Part shown: one piece after another, positions 45,116 through 53,131 of the stretch
Position numbering within the stretch: the stretch's first letter is position 1
Layout of the letters: each line of letters starts with the position of its first letter
From: Streptacidiphilus jiangxiensis
Lineage (GTDB): Bacteria; Actinomycetota; Actinomycetes; Streptomycetales; Streptomycetaceae
Assembly: GCF_900109465.1 (NCBI RefSeq)
Contig: NZ_FOAZ01000002.1
Coordinates: 248,001-312,000, forward strand
Reading direction: 5' to 3'
DNA length: 64,000 bases
Notes under the pieces: generated by a model
Database searches by the model: none
Seen by the model: only the letters and a program-made list of their open reading frames with translations
What the model was told of the DNA's origin: nothing
Translations under genes and position numbers: made by a program

Positions 45116-45205
45116 GAGAGGGAGCGTCCTTCACGCCGCGAGTCCCGATGGAGCCTCGTGCTCCTGGTGTGGCGGCGACACGCGCAGTCAAACTTCCCAC
45201 ACGCT

Positions 45206-45218
45206 CCGTTGTCAACGG
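45206..45218. promoter_or_regulatory. Palindrome in the divergent CDPS/GntR control region
   Basis: CCGTTGTCAACGG is a perfect 13-bp palindrome. On the minus strand it contains TTGACA, an ideal -35 for the CDPS-P450 operon; no good -10 follows at 17-18 nt. It is 56 nt before the GntR GTG, so the GntR protein may control both directions. Confidence 0.6.
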
Positions 45219-45273
45219 CCGTTCCGGGAGGTGAGATCCGCGTGGTGCGGGTGGGGCGTGGGAGGATCACGAC

Positions 45274-46047
45274 GTGGCGAACTCGCAGGGAACAGCGCGT
45301 TATCGGCAGCTGGCGGCTGCGTTGCGCGCCGACGTGCTGGCCGGTGTCTACGGCGAGGGCGGCCGCCTGCCGTCCGAGGAGGCGCTCGCCGAGACGCACG
45401 GCGTCTCGCGCGGCACCGTCCGGCAGGCGCTGGCGCTGCTGCGCGCCGAGGGTGTGGTCACCTCACGACGCGGCACCCGGCGCGTGGTGCTGGAGCAGCC
45501 GCGGGTCCAGAGCTTCGCGGAGCTGTCCAGCTTCACCCGGTGGGCGCGCTCACTGGGCGAGGAGCCGGGAGGCTCGGTGGTCGCCTCCGAGTGGCGCGCG
45601 GCGGATGCCGTCGAGGCGGACCGGCTGCGGCTCGCGCCGGGTGCGCGGGTGCTGTGGGTGCTGCGGCTGCGCACGCTCGGCGGGGAGCCGGTGATGGTGG
45701 AGCGCACCGTCTACCCGGAGGCGGTCGGCGCGCTGGTGGACTCGCTTCCGCCGGACACGGTGTCGGTGACGGAGGGTCTGGAGGCCCACGGCATCCTGCT
45801 CGCCGACGCGGACCACACCCTGGACCTCGCCTTCGCCGACCCCGACGACGCCCGCCTGCTGACCTGCCCGGCGGGCACCCCGCTGCTGCGCGAGCGCCGT
45901 CGCACCAGCGACCCGACCGGCCTCCCGGTGGAGTGGTCCGAGGACCGCTACCGCGCCGGAACGGTCGCGTTCACCGTCCACAACTCCCTCGCCTCGACGG
46001 CGTTGACGCGAATGCGGGACACGAGCGATCAGGAGCAGAGCAGATGA
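45274..46047 (+). CDS. GntR family regulator, HutC/UTRA type
   Basis: A 257-residue regulator. Winged HTH about residues 8-72 (RYRQLAAALRADVLAGVYGE, GGRLPSEEALAETHGVSRGTVRQAL) and a UTRA ligand domain about 95-240 (VLWVLRLRTLGGEPVMVERTVYPEA, FTVHNSL). UTRA regulators sense sugars, histidine derivatives or phosphonates (PhnF). It is divergent to the CDPS operon and overlaps the DinB gene by 4 nt; a role for the phosphonate pair 1 kb on is also possible. GTG start. Confidence 0.93.
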   Translation: MANSQGTARYRQLAAALRADVLAGVYGEGGRLPSEEALAETHGVSRGTVRQALALLRAEGVVTSRRGTRRVVLEQPRVQSFAELSSFTRWARSLGEEPGGSVVASEWRAADAVEADRLRLAPGARVLWVLRLRTLGGEPVMVERTVYPEAVGALVDSLPPDTVSVTEGLEAHGILLADADHTLDLAFADPDDARLLTCPAGTPLLRERRRTSDPTGLPVEWSEDRYRAGTVAFTVHNSLASTALTRMRDTSDQEQSR

Positions 46048-46553
46048 CCGACGACAACCGCATCGGACCGCCCGCTTTCGGCAGCGAGCGGGAGATGCTG
46101 CGGGCCTTCCTCGACTACCACCGGGCGACCCTCGCCATGAAGTGCGAGGGGCTCACCGACGAGGAGCTGCGGCAGCAGTCGATGCCCCCGTCGACGCTCT
46201 CGCTGCTCGGCCTGGTGCGCCACATGGCCGAGGTCGAGCGCGCCTGGTTCCGGCGGGTCTTCGAGGACAACGACGCACCCATGGTGTGGTCGGACAAGAT
46301 CGACTTCCAGGCCGCGTACGACGCGAGCGCGTCGACCCGGCAGGAGGCGTTCACCGCCTGGGAGGCCGAGGTCGAGAACTCCCGCCGGGTCGAGCGCGAG
46401 GCCGACTCCCTGGACCTGGCGGGCTACCAGCCCCGGTGGGAGGAGGAGGTCTCGCTGCGGATGGTGATGGTCCACGTCCTGCTGGAGTACGGCCGCCACA
46501 ACGGCCACGCGGACTTCCTGCGCGAGGGCGTCGACGGCACCGTGGGCGCCTGA
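46044..46553 (+). CDS. DinB/DUF664 family protein (mycothiol-dependent enzyme-like fold)
   Basis: A 169-residue four-helix protein. EMLRAFLDYHRATLAMKCEG, SLLGLVRHMAEVERAWFRRV (metal-ligand His of the RHxAxxER pattern) and MVMVHVLLEYGRHNGHADFLRE (second and third His) match the DUF664 branch of DinB proteins, many of which bind zinc and use mycothiol. It starts in the GntR stop (ATGA), so it is cotranscribed with the regulator. Confidence 0.9.
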   Translation: MTDDNRIGPPAFGSEREMLRAFLDYHRATLAMKCEGLTDEELRQQSMPPSTLSLLGLVRHMAEVERAWFRRVFEDNDAPMVWSDKIDFQAAYDASASTRQEAFTAWEAEVENSRRVEREADSLDLAGYQPRWEEEVSLRMVMVHVLLEYGRHNGHADFLREGVDGTVGA

Positions 46554-46575
46554 GGCCGGGCCCGGTCCGGCCTCA
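46551..46575. terminator. Hairpin that contains both stop codons of convergent genes
   Basis: TGAGGCCGG (46551-46559) and CCGGCCTCA (46567-46575) pair perfectly over a 7-nt loop. The first TGA is the stop of the DinB gene and the reverse complement of the last TCA is the stop of the VOC gene, so the terminator begins at the stop codon on both strands. Confidence 0.75.
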
Positions 46576-46920
46576 CGGCACCCCGCCGAAACCCAGCTCG
46601 TTGCCGTCCGGGTCCTGGTAGACGGCCTTGCACGCGCCGTTGTCGTACGTCTCGCGCAGCGCGGGCTCGATCCCGCGGGCGGCGGTCGAGGCGACCCGGG
46701 CGTCGAGGTCCGCCGTGGTGCCGACCAGGACCGTCACGACGGCGTGGCCGGCGTGGGCGGGGCCGAGGCGTACGTAGAGGTAGCGGTGCTCGGCGAGCTC
46801 CCAGACCGCCTCGGTGTCGTTCGGCCGGAAGGCCGGCTCCGCGCCCAGCACCGCCGTGTACCACGCCGTCGCCGCGTCGAGGTCGCCGACGTGGACGCCC
46901 GCGAACAGGTCGATCGCCAT
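46573..46920 (-). CDS. VOC (glyoxalase/bleomycin-resistance fold) protein
   Basis: A 115-residue single VOC module: IDLFAGVHVGDLDAATAWYTAVLGAEPAF at the start and VYQDPDGNELGFGG at the end, with the usual Glu metal ligand. Such proteins bind small ligands or metals; the function is not predictable. It lies 9 nt after the HD-oxygenase stop and may be the third gene of that operon. Confidence 0.9.
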   Translation of the reverse strand: MAIDLFAGVHVGDLDAATAWYTAVLGAEPAFRPNDTEAVWELAEHRYLYVRLGPAHAGHAVVTVLVGTTADLDARVASTAARGIEPALRETYDNGACKAVYQDPDGNELGFGGVP

Positions 46921-46929
46921 GACCCCACG

Positions 46930-47493
46930 CTACGGCCCGACCACCAGCTCCGCGAGCAGGGCGCGGTAGTGGTCGAAGCCCGGGACCGCGACCGTGACGT
47001 CCTTCGCGTCGTCGTCCCAGCGACGCAGGCGGACCGCGTCGGTCGCGTAGGGCTCGGCGGCGAAACGGTCCGCCTCGGCGGGCGTCATCGGACCGCCCTG
47101 GAGGGAGAGGGTGTGGACCGAGGCCGCGGACAGGCGGGCGAAGTAGTCGGGCTCGGCCGCGCACAGGTAGCGCTTTGCGGCGACGTGGAGGCGGATCGGC
47201 TCGGTGACGTCGGGGCCGAACCACGGGGCGAGCCAGTCCGCGCCCTGGTGACTGTGGCGGTTGTCGCGCTCGCCCGCCATCAGCTCCCGGCCGTGGACCG
47301 CGCCACGGAAGTGGCCGACGTCGTGCAGCAGCGCGGCCGCGACCAGCGCGGGCGGGGCCTGCTCGGCCGCGGCCAGCGCGGCGGCCTGGAACATGTGCTC
47401 GGCCTGGGTGACGTCCTCGCCGAGGTAGTCGTCCGCGCCCTCGCCGTCGAAGAGGTTCGCGAGGATGTCGACGACCTGCTGGGGGGTCAGCAC
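46930..47493 (-). CDS. HD-domain oxygenase, PhnZ/TmpB-like (C-P bond cleavage)
   Basis: A 187-residue protein. Apart from the HD motif (ALLHDVGHF) it has the segment DYLGEDVTQAEHMFQAAALA, matching the Tyr-x-x-Glu plus 'VTQxEHxxQxA' pattern of the mixed-valent di-iron oxygenases PhnZ and TmpB, rather than an ordinary phosphohydrolase; SHQGADWLAPWF and LHVAAKRYLC continue that family. These cleave 1-hydroxyphosphonates oxidatively to a carboxylate and phosphate. Its GTG lies inside the end of the dioxygenase gene (7-nt overlap), the partner that would supply the hydroxylated substrate. Confidence 0.85.
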   Translation of the reverse strand: MLTPQQVVDILANLFDGEGADDYLGEDVTQAEHMFQAAALAAAEQAPPALVAAALLHDVGHFRGAVHGRELMAGERDNRHSHQGADWLAPWFGPDVTEPIRLHVAAKRYLCAAEPDYFARLSAASVHTLSLQGGPMTPAEADRFAAEPYATDAVRLRRWDDDAKDVTVAVPGFDHYRALLAELVVGP

Positions 47494-48560
47494 GGCTGCG
47501 CCTCCTTGCGGCCGAGCACGGCCATGGTGCTGAACAGGTGGTCCAGGTCGGCGTAGCAGCCCTGGAGGTGGCGGGCGCCGCCGCGCGCGAACGCCGTGCG
47601 GGCGTGCAGCAGACGGGTGTTGTCGAAGACCAGGCAGTCACCGGGGTTCAGTCGGAAGTCCAACTGGCGTGCCGGGTCCAGCAGCAGGCGGGCGAAGGCC
47701 CGGTAGCCGGCGTAGAAGGCCTCGGTCTGCGCGGCGGGCAGGCGCAGCGTGCCGAGCGAGCGGTTGTTGAACCGCACCTCGTTGACGCGGCCGACCGGGT
47801 CGGTGGCGATGAGCGGGCGGTGGGCGCCGAGCTCGGTGGTGTCGTCGCGGAAGGCGAACGGCACGGGCGTGCCGGTCAAGGCGGCGTACGCCGCCGGATC
47901 GCCCTCGCGCAGCGCGGCGGCCGCGGCGAAGCCGTCGACCAGGCCGGAGTCGCCGCCCTCGGCGTCGTTGACCAGGCAGTGCAGCAGCTGCAGCGTCGGC
48001 ACGGGGTCGCGGTAGGGGTTGTCGGTGTGCGGGGTGATCGCGACGTTGGTGAACGCGAGGTTGTTGGGCCGCTCCTCGACGCGCACCTCGAACTGGGTGC
48101 CGTAGTTGGTCTCGCGGACGTAACCGAAGCTGCGGGCCACCTCCTGCACCTGGCCGTCGCGCAGCGGCACGTCGCGCAGCAGGCAGAAGCCGAGGCGGGC
48201 GACGGCCTCCAGCATGCGCAGGCGCACCGCGTCGTCCTCGCGGTAGGCGGTCCAGTCGGCCTCCGGGAGCCTGTCGGCGAGATCCGCCGCACTGCCCCAC
48301 AGCTGCTTGGCGTCCTCGGTGCGCGGGTCCGGCTGAGCGGGCTGCGCGAGCCAGGCGGCGGTGTAGCGCGAGACGTGGCCGTCAGGGGCCCAGACCAGCT
48401 CCCATCCGTCCTGGTCGGCCAGCGGGCGGACGGCGTCCACGGTCAGGTGCTCGGGCAGATCGGTGATCTGGAAGAGCTTCTGCCCGGTCAGCGGGTCGCG
48501 GCAGTCAGGACAGGCGCAGTTGTCCCGCAGCCACAGGGCGGGGACGTCGGCAGGCAGCAT
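47487..48560 (-). CDS. 2-oxoglutarate dioxygenase, TmpA/gamma-butyrobetaine hydroxylase-like
   Basis: A 357-residue enzyme. The N-terminus has the zinc-site module ALWLRDNCACPDCRDP (DUF971-like) found in butyrobetaine hydroxylases and TmpA, followed by the TauD-like barrel with iron ligands in AITPHTDNPYRD (H-x-D) and FDNTRLLHARTAF (distal His, with the 2OG Arg following). In a two-gene set with a PhnZ/TmpB-type oxygenase, the natural reading is TmpA: hydroxylation of 2-(trimethylamino)ethylphosphonate, leading to glycine betaine and phosphate. A carnitine/betaine role is the alternative. Confidence 0.85.
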   Translation of the reverse strand: MLPADVPALWLRDNCACPDCRDPLTGQKLFQITDLPEHLTVDAVRPLADQDGWELVWAPDGHVSRYTAAWLAQPAQPDPRTEDAKQLWGSAADLADRLPEADWTAYREDDAVRLRMLEAVARLGFCLLRDVPLRDGQVQEVARSFGYVRETNYGTQFEVRVEERPNNLAFTNVAITPHTDNPYRDPVPTLQLLHCLVNDAEGGDSGLVDGFAAAAALREGDPAAYAALTGTPVPFAFRDDTTELGAHRPLIATDPVGRVNEVRFNNRSLGTLRLPAAQTEAFYAGYRAFARLLLDPARQLDFRLNPGDCLVFDNTRLLHARTAFARGGARHLQGCYADLDHLFSTMAVLGRKEAQPC

Positions 48561-48583
48561 GGGCCCTCGTTTCGATCGGCTCG

Positions 48584-48601
48584 AAGTTGTATAGCCAACT
48601 T
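48584..48601. promoter_or_regulatory. Inverted repeat before the phosphonate-oxidation genes
   Basis: AAGTTG-TATAGC-CAACTT, 24 nt upstream of the ATG at 48560. On the minus strand TATACA inside it could be a -10. The centre (GTATAG) resembles, as I recall it, the PhnF operator of mycobacteria, so a GntR/UTRA regulator is a likely binder. Confidence 0.6.
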
Positions 48602-48684
48602 TCGCCCGACGGGCCTCCTCGCCGCAAGGAACGGCCGCATTAACCCCGCACCAACTCCGGGTGACGCGACCGGCTCACCGGCCG

Positions 48685-49200
48685 TCAGTCGGGACGGCGG
48701 AGGGTGTAGCCGAGCAGTGGCCACAGTTCGCCCTTGATCTGCTTCGACGTGTCGCGCGTGGGATCGCGGTGGAACCCCGCCCGCACGGCGACCCGCTGGG
48801 AGGCGACGTTGTCGCGGTGCGCCCGCAGCCACAGCTCGCGCACGCCCGTCTCGCGGAAGGCCCACGTGGTGAACAACCCCACCGCCCGCGTCGCCACCCC
48901 GCGTCCGCGCGCCTCCGCGGCCACCCAGTAGGAGACCTCACCCGACTGGCCGTCATGTCGCAGGGCGATGTTGCCCAATCGCTCCCCGGTGACGGCGTCG
49001 GCGACGAGAAGTCCCTCCCGGTCGACCGACGCCCGCATGCGGACGATCGCCATCCGCACCTCCGCCGCGTCCAGCGTCGGCGGGTCGGTCGTGAAGCGCT
49101 GGATCAGGGACTCGCGGACGCTCTCGGCGTACCAGCCGGCGTCGCTGGCCGCCCATATGCGGAGCCGCACCACTCCGTCGTCCAGGTCATGATCACTCAT
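48685..49200 (-). CDS. GNAT N-acetyltransferase (RimJ/RimL type)
   Basis: A 171-residue acetyltransferase: RLRIWAASDAGWYAESV at the start, then GNIALRHDGQSGEVSYWVAAEARGRGVATRAVGL (acetyl-CoA loop with the R-G-x-G-x-A pattern) and HRDNVASQRVAVRAGFHRD, the standard end of RimJ/RimL-like enzymes. Probable substrate is a protein or amine N-terminus; it cannot be specified. Divergent to the HelR gene. Confidence 0.92.
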   Translation of the reverse strand: MSDHDLDDGVVRLRIWAASDAGWYAESVRESLIQRFTTDPPTLDAAEVRMAIVRMRASVDREGLLVADAVTGERLGNIALRHDGQSGEVSYWVAAEARGRGVATRAVGLFTTWAFRETGVRELWLRAHRDNVASQRVAVRAGFHRDPTRDTSKQIKGELWPLLGYTLRRPD

Positions 49201-49295
49201 ACCGCGAACCCTGGCAGAAGCGCGAGCACCGCGTGGCGGAAAGGAAGGCGAGGGAGGAAGAACACACTCTCCGCCATTAACAACCTATAGCACAT

Positions 49296-49320
49296 GGGGG
49301 GTCTTGCCGCAAGGCCCCCC
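49296..49320 (+). promoter_or_regulatory. Rifamycin-associated element (RAE) upstream of helR
   Basis: A 25-bp near-perfect palindrome: GGGGGG-T-CTTGC-C-GCAAG-G-CCCCCC; only the T/G pair departs from symmetry. The core CTTGCSGCAAG with flanking G/C runs is the RAE described in front of rifamycin-inactivation genes of actinomycetes. It lies 52 nt before the HelR ATG, overlaps no gene, and should make expression rifamycin-inducible. Confidence 0.88.
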
Positions 49321-49371
49321 ACCTGCCGCACAATCGTCGGCCTAGGTCGTAAACCTGCCGAAACGGGAGTT

Positions 49372-51558
49372 ATGAGCAACCTCGCCACCAGTGCGTTCGC
49401 CCTGTCCGAGCGGCTCGCCGCCAAGGCCGACCCGGCCCTGATCGGGCGGGACGAGGAGCACTTCGCCGCCGTCGCGCGCAGCCTCGCCGAGGCGGTCGCG
49501 GAGCTGACCGCGCGGCTCGACGAGGCGCGCCGTGCACCCGGCGGGGTCGGGCGCGCGGCGATGGACCGGGACGCCGAGGTGCACCGTCTGAGCAGCCGAC
49601 TGCGCGCGCTGCAACGGTTCGGGCTGGACCTGTGCCTCGGGCACGTCGTCGCCGAGGACGGCGCCGAGCCGGTATGGATCGGGCGGCTGGGCCTCACCGA
49701 CAGCGCCGGGCGGCGCCTGCTGGTCGACTGGCGCTCCCCCGCCGCCGAGCCGTTCTTCGCCGCGACCCACGGCGACCCGATGGGCCTGGCGAGCCGCCGC
49801 CGCTACCGCTGGACCAGGGGCCGGATCACCGACTACTGGGACGAGGTCTTCACCGCCGACGCGCTGGCCCCGGGCCGGGCGGCGCTGGACGACCAGTCGG
49901 CCTTCATCGCCAGTCTCGGCACCAACCGCTCCGAGCGGATGCGCGACGTGCTGGCCACCATCCAGTCCGACCAGGACGCGATCATCCGGGCCGGCTCACG
50001 CGGCGCCCTCGTCGTCGACGGCGGGCCCGGCACCGGCAAGACCGTCGTCGCCCTGCACCGCTCCGCATACCTGCTGTACTCCGACCCGCGGCTCGGGCAC
50101 CGCCGCGGCGGGGTGCTGTTCGTCGGCCCGCATCAGCCCTACCTCGCCTACGTCGCCGACGTGTTGCCGAGCCTCGGCGAGGAGGGCGTGCAGACCTGCA
50201 CCGTGCGCGACCTGGTCGCCGAGGGCGCCGACGCGGCCGCCGAGACGGACCCGCAGGTGGCGCGGCTGAAGTCGAGCGCCGACATGGTCAAGGCGATCGA
50301 GAGGGCCGTCTCGATCTACGAGGAGCCGCCCACCGAGGGCCTGGAGGTCACCACCGACTGGGCCGATCTGTGGGTGAGCGCCGAGGACTGGGCCGACGCC
50401 TTCCGCGCACCGGACCCGGGCACCCCGCACAACGAGGCGCGCGAGCAGATCTGGGAGGAGCTCGCCACGATCCTGATGGACAAGCTCGACCTGGAGGACG
50501 GCGGCGTCTCCCCGGCGTCGTTCCTCCGGTCGCTGCGCCGCGACGAGGAGTTGGCCACCGCCCTGCACCGCGCCTGGCCGCTGCTGGAGGCCGCCGACCT
50601 GGTCGGCGACCTGTGGTCGGTGCCCGCCTACCTGCGACTGTGCGCACCGTGGCTCAGCCGCGAGGAGGTCCGGGCGCTGCAGCGCGAGGACCCGCAGGCG
50701 TGGACCGTCGCCGACCTGCCGCTGCTGGACGCGGCCCGCCGTCGGCTCGGCGACCCGGAGGCGGCCCGCCGCAGGCGTCGCCACGACGCCGCGCTCGCCG
50801 CCGAGCGCGAGCGGATGGCGGGCGTCATCGAGAACATCCTCCAGGCCGACGACGACGGCGAGGGCGCGGTGACCATGCTCCGCGGCGCGGACCTGCGCGC
50901 GAGCCTGGTCGACGGCAGCGGCCTCGTCCCGCTCGACCCCGACCTGCTGGCCGGTCCGTTCGCGCACATCGTCGTGGACGAGGCCCAGGAGCTGACCGAC
51001 GCGGAGTGGCAGATGCTGCTGCAGCGTTGCCCCTCCCGCAGCCTCACCGTCGTCGGGGACCGGGCCCAGGCGCGGCACGGGTTCACCGAGTCGTGGCGCG
51101 AACGGCTGGAGCGGATCGGGCTGGACCAGGTGGAGGTGGCCTCCCTCAGCGTCAACTACCGGACGCCGGAGGAGGTCATGGCCGAGGCCGAGCCGGTGAT
51201 CCGGCGCGCCCTGCCCGACGCGAACGTGCCGACCTCGGTCCGCAGCAGCGGTCTGCCCGTCCGGCACGGCTCCGTCGCCGAGCTGGAGTCGATCCTCGAC
51301 GCGTGGCTGGCGGAGCATGCCGAGGGCGTCGCCTGCGTCATCGCGGCGCCTGGTGGCGCGCCCGGCTTCGAGCCGAGCGCACGGGTGCGTCCCCTGACGC
51401 CGGAACTCTCGAAGGGCCTGGAGTTCGACCTGACCGTGCTCGTCGACCCGGAGTCGTTCGGCGAGGGGATCGAGGGCGCGGTGGACCGCTACGTGGCGAT
51501 GACGCGCGCGACACAGCAGCTCGTCATCCTCACCAGCCCGCCCGGCGCGGGGCGATGA
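49372..51558 (+). CDS. helR: HelR, HelD-type RNA polymerase-associated helicase-like protein
   Basis: A 728-residue UvrD-like NTPase. Walker A GGPGTGKTVVALHRSAYLLY near residue 225, N-terminal coiled-coil arm (LAEAVAELTARLDEARRAPG ... RLSSRLRALQRF) that in HelD enters the RNAP secondary channel, HelD-specific LLVDWRSPAAEPFF and SDQDAIIRAG, then IVVDEAQELTDAEW (motif II), VVGDRAQARHGFTESW (motif III) and YVAMTRATQQLVIL. With an RAE in front, it corresponds to HelR, which displaces rifamycin from RNAP. ATG 49372 follows GGGAG with a very short 2-nt spacer; the start is chosen by family alignment. Confidence 0.93.
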   Translation: MSNLATSAFALSERLAAKADPALIGRDEEHFAAVARSLAEAVAELTARLDEARRAPGGVGRAAMDRDAEVHRLSSRLRALQRFGLDLCLGHVVAEDGAEPVWIGRLGLTDSAGRRLLVDWRSPAAEPFFAATHGDPMGLASRRRYRWTRGRITDYWDEVFTADALAPGRAALDDQSAFIASLGTNRSERMRDVLATIQSDQDAIIRAGSRGALVVDGGPGTGKTVVALHRSAYLLYSDPRLGHRRGGVLFVGPHQPYLAYVADVLPSLGEEGVQTCTVRDLVAEGADAAAETDPQVARLKSSADMVKAIERAVSIYEEPPTEGLEVTTDWADLWVSAEDWADAFRAPDPGTPHNEAREQIWEELATILMDKLDLEDGGVSPASFLRSLRRDEELATALHRAWPLLEAADLVGDLWSVPAYLRLCAPWLSREEVRALQREDPQAWTVADLPLLDAARRRLGDPEAARRRRRHDAALAAERERMAGVIENILQADDDGEGAVTMLRGADLRASLVDGSGLVPLDPDLLAGPFAHIVVDEAQELTDAEWQMLLQRCPSRSLTVVGDRAQARHGFTESWRERLERIGLDQVEVASLSVNYRTPEEVMAEAEPVIRRALPDANVPTSVRSSGLPVRHGSVAELESILDAWLAEHAEGVACVIAAPGGAPGFEPSARVRPLTPELSKGLEFDLTVLVDPESFGEGIEGAVDRYVAMTRATQQLVILTSPPGAGR

Positions 51559-51595
51559 TGAGCTGATCGGATCCGCACGAGGAAGGGAACGTCCC

Positions 51596-52015
51596 GTGGA
51601 ACGCCCCAAGACCGAGGAAGCCACCGTCCGGGAACTGCGCCTGGTGGTCACCGCCGCCGACTACGAGGAGGCGCTGCGCTTCTACCGCGACGTCCTCGGC
51701 CTGCCCGAGCGCGGGGCGTTCTCCTCCCCCGACGGGAGGGTGACCATCCTGGAGGCGGGCCGGGCCACCCTGGAGATCGCCGACCCCGGCCACGCGGCCT
51801 TCATCGACGACGTCGAGGTGGGCCGCCGGGTCGCCGGACAGATCCGGGTGGCCTTCCAGGTGGACGACGCCCCGGCCGTCACCGCCCGCCTGGCCGCGGC
51901 GGGCGCGGAGGTGCTGGCCGAACCGACCCGTACCCCGTGGAACTCGCTCAACTCGCGTCTGGAGGCGCCGGGGGCGCTTCAGTTGACGCTCTTCACGGAG
52001 CTGGGCGAGGAGTGA
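51596..52015 (+). CDS. VOC family protein
   Basis: A 139-residue single-module VOC protein from GTG 51596 (AGGAAGGGAACG upstream). LRLVVTAADYEEALRFYRDVLGLPERG opens the module and SRLEAPGALQLTLFTEL closes it. It follows helR by 37 nt and may be read from the same RAE-controlled transcript, which would hint at a role in drug binding, but that is inference from position only. Confidence 0.88.
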   Translation: MERPKTEEATVRELRLVVTAADYEEALRFYRDVLGLPERGAFSSPDGRVTILEAGRATLEIADPGHAAFIDDVEVGRRVAGQIRVAFQVDDAPAVTARLAAAGAEVLAEPTRTPWNSLNSRLEAPGALQLTLFTELGEE

Positions 52016-52028
52016 CGAACGCCGGTCG

Positions 52029-53066
52029 TCACCGCGCGAAGGCAGCCTCCAGGAAGGCGCTGTGTCGCGGAACGCCCCCGGCGACCTCGTCCCAGCAGTT
52101 CTGGTGGATGACCACCGTCCGCCCCCGGTCGTCGCCGAAGGCGTAGGACAGGACACCGTAGTGCGTGCCCAGGTGACCGTGCAGGACCGTGCCGTCGTCG
52201 AGGGCGTAGCGCATCAGGCCCAGGCCATAGTCGAGGTCGGGAGCCGCGCGGGTGGCGTCGCGCATGCGCGCGAGCTGCTCCGGCGGTAGCAGGCGCCCGC
52301 CGAGGAGGGCGTCGAGGAACCGTGCCACCTCGGCGGCGGTGGAGACGAGCGCGCCCGAGGCCCAGGCCTCGGACGCGGTGTACTCGGTGACGTCCTCGAA
52401 GCCCGACTCCGCGTCGCGGCGCAGGTAACCGCGCACATGCGGGGGCCTCAGCTCGAGTTCCCGGTCCGGAAGGTAGGTGGCGGTGAGCCCGAGGGGCTCG
52501 CACACGCGCTCCTGGAGCAGGTCGCGCAGGGCGCGGCCGGTGGCTCGCTCGACGATCAGCCCGAGCAGGACGTAGTCGGTGTTGCAGTAGCGCCAGCCGG
52601 CCGCCGGCTTCCACCGGTCGGGCTCGGCGAGGGCGATGCCGACGAGCTCCTCGGGCGGGAAGTACCGCTGCAGACGGGCGGGTTCGAGCGGGTCGCCGAG
52701 CACCGTGCGCACGTAGTCCGGCAGGCCGGAACGCATCCGCAGCAGGTGCTCCACGGTGATGGCGGTGGCGTCCGGGACCAGGCCCGGCAGCCACCGCTCG
52801 ACCACGTCGTCGAGCCGGAGCACCCCCTCGGACTCCAACAGCAGGACGACTGCGGCGACGTAGGGCTTGGTGACGGAAGCGACGCGGAAACGGTCCTCGG
52901 CACGGATCGGCCTCGGCCGAGCGAGATCGGCGGTGCCGACGCAGCCGCTGAACACCGGCTCCCCGTCCTGCGTCACGAGCGCGAAGACGCCGGGACCACG
53001 GCCCTGCGCCAGTTCCGCCAAGGCCTGTTGAAGCCGATCGCCGTTCACCGTGCCCCCGTACGTCAC
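52029..53066 (-). CDS. Serine hydrolase of the beta-lactamase class C / D-aminopeptidase family
   Basis: A 345-residue cytoplasmic enzyme without signal peptide. Nucleophile motif S-x-x-K is SVTK (Ser64-Lys67), Y-x-N is YCN in WRYCNTDYVLLG, and the third motif is HGHLGTHYG. This is the esterase/peptidase branch (Pfam beta-lactamase). The GTG at 53066 follows AAGGGA; a GTG 18 nt later is also possible. Divergent to the sigma factor gene. Confidence 0.9.
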   Translation of the reverse strand: MTYGGTVNGDRLQQALAELAQGRGPGVFALVTQDGEPVFSGCVGTADLARPRPIRAEDRFRVASVTKPYVAAVVLLLESEGVLRLDDVVERWLPGLVPDATAITVEHLLRMRSGLPDYVRTVLGDPLEPARLQRYFPPEELVGIALAEPDRWKPAAGWRYCNTDYVLLGLIVERATGRALRDLLQERVCEPLGLTATYLPDRELELRPPHVRGYLRRDAESGFEDVTEYTASEAWASGALVSTAAEVARFLDALLGGRLLPPEQLARMRDATRAAPDLDYGLGLMRYALDDGTVLHGHLGTHYGVLSYAFGDDRGRTVVIHQNCWDEVAGGVPRHSAFLEAAFAR

Positions 53067-53131
53067 CGATCCCTTGAAAGAATCTTCGCAGAGACCCCCA
53101 ACCTCCCGGCCGTCCCACCCCCTCCATAGGG

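Noticed and set aside
46930-47493. Ordinary HD phosphohydrolase
   Set aside because: The Tyr-x-x-Glu plus VTQ-EH pattern and the overlapping dioxygenase fit the PhnZ/TmpB oxygenase group better.
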